Assembly: GCA_031254155.1 (NCBI GenBank)
Contig: JAIRVA010000252.1
Coordinates: 1-14,221 of the forward strand
Source: Propionibacteriaceae bacterium
Lineage (GTDB): Bacteria > Actinomycetota > Actinomycetes > Propionibacteriales > Propionibacteriaceae
Direction of reading: 5' to 3'
Length of the DNA stretch: 14,221 nucleotides
Below the pieces are notes generated by a model. It did not search any database and was not told the DNA's origin. It saw nothing but the letters and a program-made list of their open reading frames with translations. This document shows, one piece after another, positions 6,922-12,511 of the stretch. The first letter of the stretch is position 1, and the number at the start of each line of letters is the position of its first letter. The position numbers and the translations under genes are program-made.

Positions 6922-8241
6922 ATGCATATTGCAGCAAAATTCGGTGGCTCGAGCCTGGCGACCGCGGAACAGATCACCAAGGTGGTCGAGATCCTGCGGT
7001 CGAACCCCGACCGGCGTTACGTGGTCGCGTCCGCGCCCGGCAAGCGCCATAGCTCGGACACCAAGGTCACAGACCTGCTGTACCGGTTGTACGCCGAACG
7101 TGAGGGTGACTTCCGCCCGACGCTAGACCTGATCAAACAGCGTTTCGCCGACATCGCGACGGGGTTGGGGGTGACGGTAGACCTGGACGCCTGCTGCCTG
7201 GACATCGAGTCCCACCTCCAGAACGGCGCGGGCGAGGATTACTGCGCGTCGCGCGGGGAGTACCTCAACTCGCTGATCCTCGCGGCCCATCTCGACTGGC
7301 CGTTCGTCGACGCGGCGACGGCGGTGTGTTTCTCCGACGACGGTGAGTTCCTGGCCGAAGAAACGAATACCCGTTTGCAGGCGGCGCTCGCCGGACTCGA
7401 CCACGCCGTCATACCCGGCTTCTACGGTTCCACCTTGTCAGGCCGGATCAAGACGCTGTCCCGCGGCGGATCGGACGTCACCGGCGCGCTGGTGGCGCGG
7501 GCGACGGGGGCGGCCGCGTACGAGAACTGGACCGACGTGTCCGGCATCCTCATGGCCGATCCGCGCCTCGTCACGTCGCCGCCACCGATCGAGCGGGTGT
7601 CGTACGTGGCCCTGCGCGAACTGACCTACATGGGCGCGACCGTCCTGCACGAGGACGCGATCACGCCGGTGCGCGAGGCGGGGATCCCGATCAACATCCG
7701 CAACACGAACAACCCCGACCACCCGGGGACGTGGGTCGAGTCGGTCCCGGAGATCGAGCCGGGCGAGGTACCGATCCTCGGGATCGCCGGCAAGCCGGGG
7801 TACGCCGCCGTGACGGTGCACAAGGCGCAATGGTGCGGTACCTTCGGGATCGCACCGGCCCTGCTGGGGTTGTTCGGCGACGCGCAGTTGATTGTCGATC
7901 TGGCGCTGACAGGGGTCGATACCTGGACGATGGTCGTACCAAGCGCACGACTGGCCGAAAAACTAGACGACATCCTGGCCGATATCGACGCCATCTTCCA
8001 GCCGGACACCGTCCGGGTGCAGGACGGGCTGACGCTGCTGGCGGTGGTCGAGTCGGGCGCGACGGCGCGGGGGTACGTGACCGCGCGGCTGGCGGATGCG
8101 CTGACCGACGCCGGTATCGAGTCCTACGCGGACGCCTTCACCGGGGACCTGCACGTCCTGGCCATCGCTTCGGAGCAGTACGGTGACGCCGTCCGGGCGG
8201 TGTACGACCGGTTGGTGCTGCCCGCCCTGCGGCCCGAGTAG
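6922..8241 (+). CDS. lysC: Aspartate kinase (monofunctional, C-terminal ACT domains)
   Basis: Phosphorylates aspartate with ATP, the first step of the pathway to lysine/diaminopimelate, threonine and methionine. The amino-acid-kinase domain fills about residues 1-300: KFGGSS at 6-11, TLSRGGSD with the nucleotide-binding Gly-rich loop, ENWTDVSGILMADPR, and ELTYMGATVLHEDAITPVREAGIPINIRNT. The last 125 residues (about 315-439) look like tandem ACT domains, which usually mediate feedback inhibition. At 439 residues, with SAPGKR near the N-terminus, it resembles the longer clostridial-type kinases more than the 421-residue alpha/beta form of Corynebacterium and Mycobacterium; this is from memory of the families. 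AAGG at 6908-6911 lies 10 bases before the ATG. The 127 bp between dapA and lysC may carry a promoter, but I see no convincing hexamer pair. Confidence 0.95.
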   Translation: MHIAAKFGGSSLATAEQITKVVEILRSNPDRRYVVASAPGKRHSSDTKVTDLLYRLYAEREGDFRPTLDLIKQRFADIATGLGVTVDLDACCLDIESHLQNGAGEDYCASRGEYLNSLILAAHLDWPFVDAATAVCFSDDGEFLAEETNTRLQAALAGLDHAVIPGFYGSTLSGRIKTLSRGGSDVTGALVARATGAAAYENWTDVSGILMADPRLVTSPPPIERVSYVALRELTYMGATVLHEDAITPVREAGIPINIRNTNNPDHPGTWVESVPEIEPGEVPILGIAGKPGYAAVTVHKAQWCGTFGIAPALLGLFGDAQLIVDLALTGVDTWTMVVPSARLAEKLDDILADIDAIFQPDTVRVQDGLTLLAVVESGATARGYVTARLADALTDAGIESYADAFTGDLHVLAIASEQYGDAVRAVYDRLVLPALRPE

Positions 8242-8308
8242 AGGTAGCACGGGCGGCGTTAGGCGAACCCGATCAGGCCGAGCGCCCGACCCCGTGGAAC
8301 CCGTCAAC

Positions 8309-8337
8309 TTGAGCCTCCCCCGCCGACTTGGTAAAGT
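8309..8337 (+). promoter_or_regulatory. Sigma-70-type promoter of the tRNA-Ile gene
   Basis: TTGAGC (8309-8314), a 17-bp spacer, then TAAAGT (8332-8337). The expected transcription start is about 8344, four bases before the mature tRNA 5' end. The spacing and position make this the best promoter in the window. It lies on the chromosomal side of the integration point. Confidence 0.75.
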
Positions 8338-8347
8338 GGTCCGACGC

Positions 8348-8424
8348 GGGTCTATAGCTCAGTCGGTTAGAGCGCTGCCCTGATAAGGCAGAGGTCGCTG
8401 GTTCAAGTCCAGCTAGACCCACCA
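8348..8424 (+). tRNA. tRNA-Ile (anticodon GAT), CCA encoded
   Basis: The full cloverleaf can be drawn. The acceptor stem GGGTCTA (8348-8354) pairs with TAGACCC (8414-8420). The D arm is GCTC/GAGC and the anticodon stem CTGCC/GGCAG around CTGATAA, with anticodon GAT at 8382-8384. The T arm is GCTGG-TTCAAGT-CCAGC, the discriminator base is A8421 and CCA is encoded at 8422-8424. It is a single gene rather than part of an rRNA operon in view. Its last 12 bases are also the end of the recombinase gene on the opposite strand. The intact tRNA means insertion of the element restored the 3' end. No T-rich terminator is visible directly downstream. Confidence 0.97.
8402..8424. other. Probable attachment site (element-chromosome junction) in the tRNA 3' end
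   Basis: The element integrase gene ends inside the tRNA T arm and acceptor stem, and the tRNA is intact across the junction. This is expected when an element carries a copy of the tRNA 3' end and regenerates it on insertion. The exact crossover bases cannot be set because the other end of the element is outside the window; no second copy of AGCTAGACCCACCA occurs within it. Confidence 0.6.
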
Positions 8425-10116
8425 AACCTCGCTTATCCGAACCACTGACCCCTGCATGTCGTCGGGCCGTGGCGCATCCTGGTCCAGGATGGCCGGATGC
8501 AACTGTTTCGTACGTTGCCAGTAGTCGGCGTGAAGCCGGACTTCGGGGTCCATGATCGTGTCGTAGGCCCCGGTGAACTGGGTCTCGACGCGGTGGTCTT
8601 CGGTAATGGTGATCTGGGTGAAGAAAGCTTGGTAACACAGCCGTTTCTTCGTGTCGTCGCAGGTTTTGTAGAACTGCCCGCAGTTGGCGGCGAGAGCCAG
8701 GTATGCCTTGATGCGGAGTTTCGCGTCGTCGCATCCGGCCTGATAGGCGTCCAGGCGGGCGGTCACTTCGGCGAGTTGAGTGGCAACCCGGTGTTGTTCC
8801 TTCTTAAGAGCGGGCATGGTGATTGCGTCATCGTAGAACATGTGGATGAGTTTCAGCTCGGCGTCTTCCAGGTCGCGGCGGCGTTGGTCGAGTTGGCGGC
8901 GCTCTCCGGCGGACTGGTCATCAATCGTGGAGAAGATGTCGATGGCCATGTCTTCGAGGGCTTCGGCGAGTTCACGGGTGAGACTGATCTGGGCGAAGTG
9001 GTCTTCGACGAGCCGTTCGACGGTGGACACGAGGATGGCCTGCATCTGGCAGTGGTTTTGCTTGCGGTGTCTGCCGAGACAGTAGAAGTACGGGTAGATG
9101 TCGCCGTTGCGGGACCGGGACAGTTCGATGCTCATCTTCGCCCCGCACTGGCAGGTGATCAGCCCTTTCAAATAGTGGGGGTGTTTGCGTTGCCGGGCGT
9201 CACAGCCCCGGTGGGAGTCGAGGACCTCTTGGGCTTTCTCGAACACGAGGGGTTTGACGAGCGGGTCGTGGGTACCCCGGTGACGGGCACCGTTGTACAA
9301 CAACACCCCGGTGTAGTACGGGTTGCGCAGGACCGCCTGCAACGTCGAAACAGCAACAGGCTTGCCTGGTCGCTTCTTCGTCGGTACGGTCGTCAACCCC
9401 CGCAACGTCAACTCGTCAGCCAAGTCCCGGAGTGTCCACTGGCCAGTCGCATAGGCTTCGAACGCCCACGCGACCAGAGGCGCGCGGGCCGGGTCGACCT
9501 CGACAGTACGGTACTCACGACCGGCCGCATCGCGGGCACGAGTGTTGAAATAGCCCAAGGGTGCCCGGTTCGGGGTACCACCGTTGAGGGCCTTCTGCCG
9601 CAAACCCTTCTTGACTTCGTTGGACAGGTTGCGGGAATAGAACTCCGAGATCGACGCCATAATCCCGTGGACGAGCGCACCAGTCGCGGTCGCGTCGATG
9701 TTCTCCGTACACGACACCAAAGTGACCCCACACTGACGCAACGCCAGGTTGATCGCGACATCGTCTTCCCGGTTGCGGGCGAGCCGGTCCAGTTTGTGGA
9801 CATAGCACCGGTCGACCTGGTGGTCGCGGACGTAGGCGAGCATCCGTTTCAACTCGGGACGCCGCTCCATCGTCGTACCCGACTCCCCAGCCTCGACGAA
9901 CTCTTCCACGATGAGCGCCCCAGCATCGGCGGCGGCTTTGCGGATCGCTTCCCGTTGCGCGGGGATGGAGAACCCTTCTTCCCGCCCGCCCCTGGTGGCC
10001 TGCTCTTTCGTGGAGACCCGGATGTAGCAGACGGCGCGAATGGGTTCTTCGGCCCGGTCAGCGGGCGGAACACCGGTCGTGGTGGGCGCGATTGGTTCAA
10101 TGATGGCGGTGGTCAT
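8413..10116 (-). CDS. Large serine recombinase (site-specific integrase)
   Basis: Cuts and rejoins attachment sites to integrate and excise the element through a serine-DNA intermediate. The N-terminal resolvase domain (about 25-175) has the catalytic Ser35 in CYIRVSTKEQA and the arginine motif KLDRLARNRED. A recombinase domain follows, then a zinc-ribbon with CQCGAKM and a later Cys pair (YCLGRHRKQNHC). A polar, coiled-coil-like segment (ERRQLDQRRRDLEDAELKL) and a C-terminal tail complete it. I chose ATG at 10116 (567 residues) because GAGG lies 5 bases upstream; a GTG at 10140 would add eight residues. The last residues, Trp-Trp-Val, and the TAG stop are read from the tRNA-Ile 3' end. The gene is convergent with the tRNA. 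The protein looks complete and active. Confidence 0.93.
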   Translation of the reverse strand: MTTAIIEPIAPTTTGVPPADRAEEPIRAVCYIRVSTKEQATRGGREEGFSIPAQREAIRKAAADAGALIVEEFVEAGESGTTMERRPELKRMLAYVRDHQVDRCYVHKLDRLARNREDDVAINLALRQCGVTLVSCTENIDATATGALVHGIMASISEFYSRNLSNEVKKGLRQKALNGGTPNRAPLGYFNTRARDAAGREYRTVEVDPARAPLVAWAFEAYATGQWTLRDLADELTLRGLTTVPTKKRPGKPVAVSTLQAVLRNPYYTGVLLYNGARHRGTHDPLVKPLVFEKAQEVLDSHRGCDARQRKHPHYLKGLITCQCGAKMSIELSRSRNGDIYPYFYCLGRHRKQNHCQMQAILVSTVERLVEDHFAQISLTRELAEALEDMAIDIFSTIDDQSAGERRQLDQRRRDLEDAELKLIHMFYDDAITMPALKKEQHRVATQLAEVTARLDAYQAGCDDAKLRIKAYLALAANCGQFYKTCDDTKKRLCYQAFFTQITITEDHRVETQFTGAYDTIMDPEVRLHADYWQRTKQLHPAILDQDAPRPDDMQGSVVRISEVWWV

Positions 10117-10193
10117 GTGGTCCTCTTCCCGGTCGGGCACGTCACCGTTGTGTGATACCGGGTGTCAGTAAAGGGAAAAGAGGACAGTCTCGG

Positions 10194-10303
10194 GCCGCGA
10201 AGGCCGAGCCAGTACGCAGTGGCGAGTCGCCGCCGCAAACACGACTGCTACACCCTGGTGACGTGCAGTACTCCTATGCTACTGGTTGATCGGCCTTCGC
10301 GGC
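10194..10303. repeat. 14-bp perfect inverted repeat upstream of the recombinase
   Basis: GCCGCGAAGGCCGA at 10194-10207 and TCGGCCTTCGCGGC at 10290-10303 are exact inverted copies, 82 bp apart. They lie in the 200-bp gap between the small gene and the recombinase start. They could be binding sites for an excisionase or regulator, a DNA-looping pair, or stem arms in the leader of the recombinase mRNA. I see no clear promoter in this gap; a -10-like TATCAC read on the minus strand lies near the recombinase end. Confidence 0.6.
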
Positions 10304-10316
10304 TGACAGATCGGGG

Positions 10317-10508
10317 TCACGTGGTGGATAGTTTGGCGAGGTCGTGGCTGGTGGCGAGGCCGAGCGGGTCCTCCAACGCCAACTGGCGCACCAACCTGGC
10401 CAACGCCTCCACATCGGGTTCAGACCGTCGAGTGGTCGTGACACGCAGCCCGCGTTCTTGCTCGGTACGGCACGCGGAACGCCGCTTGTGATGCCGGTCG
10501 TCGTTCAC
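10317..10508 (-). CDS. Small conserved-type protein of actinobacterial mobile elements
   Basis: A 63-residue basic, polar protein with GTG start. Its GTG overlaps the TGA of the upstream gene by four bases (GTGA), so it is probably translated by coupling. That overlap decides the start, because an in-frame start further upstream (10592) would run through the neighbour. The core RVTTTRRSEPDVEALARLVRQL resembles, from memory, short proteins often found next to recombinase genes in actinobacteria (Arg-rich, then Pro-Asp, then a Leu/Ala helix). No function is known to me. No membrane segment or signal peptide is present. A single amphipathic helix near residues 33-45 is the only structure I can suggest. 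Confidence 0.6.
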   Translation of the reverse strand: MNDDRHHKRRSACRTEQERGLRVTTTRRSEPDVEALARLVRQLALEDPLGLATSHDLAKLSTT

Positions 10509-11104
10509 ACCGCATCCAACTCGCGGTCGGCGGTGTGGGCGATGATCGCGTAGTAACGGTCTTCGAGGACGCGACGGCGTTCGACCCACCACAGGACGTA
10601 GGTGACGAAATCGTCGTACCGGTCAGCCAGGTTGACCGGCGGCGGAACCTCCTCGGGATCGGGAGTTGGTTCGCCAGGCCAGAGCGGGAGCTTGTAAGGT
10701 CGGTCGGCGTCGATACGAGTACCGAGCATGGCGACCAGTTCCCGCGCCCGCAGTTTCCACTCGTCCAGGTCGCGTATCCACCCGAACGGCGCGGACCCGT
10801 GCTGCTCGGGATCGTACGCGGCCAGCCAGTGGGTGTGCAGAGCGGACAGGTGTTCGACCAGTGGCGGGTGGCGGTGCCAGAACGGCGGGATGATCTGCGC
10901 GGGGACCGCGAACACGTGGCGCGCGTCCTCAACCCAGTCGTTGAGACGCAACCACTCGTACTCGCCCTCATCCGACGACAAAGCCGCCCACACAATCGGG
11001 TGCGGCGGACCATCCGACGCGGACGCGTTAGTCGTCTCGTCTGTCGCCGGGTCGTAGTCTTCCAGGTCATCGAACGTGAACCCGTCGGGTGTGTGCTCAG
11101 TCAT
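10505..11104 (-). CDS. DUF4913-like hypothetical protein of the mobile element
   Basis: A 199-residue soluble, acidic, Trp-rich protein. The first 40 residues are acidic and probably disordered. The middle (about 50-130) has the pattern WLRLNDWVEDAR, then FWHRHPPLVEHLSALHTHWLA, then GWIRDLDEWKLRARELV. This resembles the DUF4913 family of actinobacterial elements, in which a Trp-His-Pro segment is followed by a conserved Trp/Asp-rich helix. That assignment is from memory and moderate. The C-terminus (about 155-199) has a second Trp/Arg-rich helix. The ATG at 11104 has GAGGGGG six bases upstream. It starts 10 bp after ssb and overlaps the next gene by four bases, so the three probably form one operon. 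Function unknown. Confidence 0.75.
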   Translation of the reverse strand: MTEHTPDGFTFDDLEDYDPATDETTNASASDGPPHPIVWAALSSDEGEYEWLRLNDWVEDARHVFAVPAQIIPPFWHRHPPLVEHLSALHTHWLAAYDPEQHGSAPFGWIRDLDEWKLRARELVAMLGTRIDADRPYKLPLWPGEPTPDPEEVPPPVNLADRYDDFVTYVLWWVERRRVLEDRYYAIIAHTADRELDAV

Positions 11105-11114
11105 CGCCGCCCCC

Positions 11115-11555
11115 TCACAGACTCACCACAGCGGGGGCAACGGGCGGGGCTTGGTACGGACTGGTGACCTGGTTGGTCGGACCGTGTTGGACACGGGGCG
11201 TACGGTCCACGGTGTAGCGGGTCACAGCCAAGTCATGGCCGATCTTCGTGGCGACGAACTCCTCACGCCCACTCATCATGCCGTCATCATCGGTCACGGT
11301 GTAAGCGTGGAGGTAGCCCTCGGCGACGAACTTGTCACCCTTGCGGAACCGTTCGGCGGCGTTCTCCCCCGACCGGCGGAACACCACCAGATCATGGAAA
11401 GTCGTCTCGCCGGAGGCGAAACTCCCGTCAGGGTTACGGATCATATGCTCCTGGCCGACTTTCGCGTACATGCGCGCATCCCCGTTCTCAGTACGCGACA
11501 GTTGCGGCGTCGAAGCAATGAACCCCGACATGGAAGTGGAAGTCTTGATAGGCAT
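11115..11555 (-). CDS. ssb: Single-stranded DNA-binding protein of the element
   Basis: A 146-residue OB-fold protein that would coat single-stranded DNA, presumably the transferred strand or replication intermediates. The fold is seen in TSMSGFIASTPQLS, then TTFHDLVVFRRSGENAAERFRKGDKFVAEGYL and the strand REEFVATKIGHDLAV. The ATG at 11555 is chosen because GAGGA lies about 8 bases upstream and the homology begins there; an in-frame start at 11624 would add 23 unrelated residues. The C-terminus ends PPVAPAVVSL and lacks the acidic tip that chromosomal SSBs use to recruit partner proteins. It therefore looks like an element-specific paralogue. It leads the operon that includes the DUF4913-like and small genes, perhaps also the recombinase. 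Confidence 0.88.
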   Translation of the reverse strand: MPIKTSTSMSGFIASTPQLSRTENGDARMYAKVGQEHMIRNPDGSFASGETTFHDLVVFRRSGENAAERFRKGDKFVAEGYLHAYTVTDDDGMMSGREEFVATKIGHDLAVTRYTVDRTPRVQHGPTNQVTSPYQAPPVAPAVVSL

Positions 11556-11646
11556 CTGTAGTTTCCTCGGTGTCAGGCGGCATCCCGGACGGGCCGCGTT
11601 CACCAGGCAGGTGCGCGGCATCATCCACGCTCCGTTTCGATGCTGA

Positions 11647-11652
11647 GATAAT
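11647..11652 (+). promoter_or_regulatory. Candidate -10 element for the abortive-infection gene
   Basis: GATAAT matches the -10 consensus at five of six positions and lies 33 bp before the chosen ATG at 11686. No good -35 lies 16-18 bp upstream, so it may need an activator or be coincidental. Confidence 0.35.
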
Positions 11653-11685
11653 CAATTGGAGGACGAGCACGAAAGGATGTGCACC

Positions 11686-12507
11686 ATGCCTGATCAGGCC
11701 CCTGTTGGCAGTGAGGTTGCTGGAGCGTTTGCCGCATTCTTCCACGGCGGAGACGGCCCGAGCCACAAAGCCCTTTCGCGAGTGTTCGTGATGGCTGGTC
11801 TTGACGATGGATACCAGCCTGGTCCAGCGATGCAAGGCCCGAACAAAGAGACTCGTGTACTGGACGCTTTCGCCGAAGCTCGGAAGCGTCCAGCAACCGC
11901 GCGTCAGCTCGTGGATGAGTTACTGGTGCAACTGCGACTCAACGCGCTTATCGGTGTTGAGAAGGAAGAGCAGTCTGAGAACGAGACACGGTTGCAAGCA
12001 GCGCTCCGTAGTGCTGGTTTCGGCCTCAGCGATGATGGCCAACTCCGGGTTGCGGGTGACATTGACATGTCCACTGGTGGTCGCCGGGCGCTTGATGAGC
12101 AACTGGCTCGTCTCCGAAACGCTCAAGGCGATCCAGCACTCATGATCGGCACCACGAAAGATCTACTGGAGGCAGTGGGTAAGTTTGTGTTGGAGGAATA
12201 CTCAAGTCCACCCCGAAGGAACGCGGACTTCGCTGAGATCATCTCCCTTGCCCGTGAACGTCTTGAGATCAAGCCATCACAGGTCGACACATCTATTGAG
12301 GGGTTCGAAGCGATTCGTCGAGTTCATCAGTCCGCGTGGCAAATCGCCGAGTCAATCAACGAGTTACGGAATCTTCAAGGAACAGGGCACGGTCGCACAT
12401 TACCCACTGGAGTTTCCGTGGAACTTGCCCGTCTTGTGATCCGGGAAGCCTGTCTCGTAGCAGACTACATGTTGACGCTTCTCGACACGAGTCTCGGCAA
12501 GCGGTGA
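11686..12507 (+). CDS. Abortive-infection family protein (Abi_C C-terminal domain)
   Basis: A 273-residue soluble protein. The C-terminal part (about 150-270) fits the Abi_C domain: DPALMIGTTKDLLEAVGKFVLEE, a middle helical stretch, then the signature INELRNLQGTGHGR, and a final helix bundle. Family members are linked to phage abortive infection, in which an infected cell stops growth or dies. The first 100 residues form a separate helical domain I cannot assign. The ATG at 11686 has AAGGA 8 bases upstream; a TTG at 11656 would add ten residues. The gene points opposite to all its neighbours in the element. It has its own -10-like GATAAT and clearly lower GC (about 52 percent in two sampled 60-base lines, against 70 percent in one such line from the coupling gene). 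This suggests recently acquired cargo. Its stop is 4 bp from the convergent coupling-protein stop. Confidence 0.85.
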   Translation: MPDQAPVGSEVAGAFAAFFHGGDGPSHKALSRVFVMAGLDDGYQPGPAMQGPNKETRVLDAFAEARKRPATARQLVDELLVQLRLNALIGVEKEEQSENETRLQAALRSAGFGLSDDGQLRVAGDIDMSTGGRRALDEQLARLRNAQGDPALMIGTTKDLLEAVGKFVLEEYSSPPRRNADFAEIISLARERLEIKPSQVDTSIEGFEAIRRVHQSAWQIAESINELRNLQGTGHGRTLPTGVSVELARLVIREACLVADYMLTLLDTSLGKR

Positions 12508-12511
12508 GTCA

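Noticed and set aside
8497..10155. A 552-codon plus-strand open frame
   Set aside because: It is antisense to the serine recombinase, which has intact catalytic and zinc-ribbon motifs.
10162..10491. A 109-codon plus-strand open frame over the recombinase upstream gap
   Set aside because: It is antisense to the small coupled gene and partly non-coding, with biased composition and no ribosome site.
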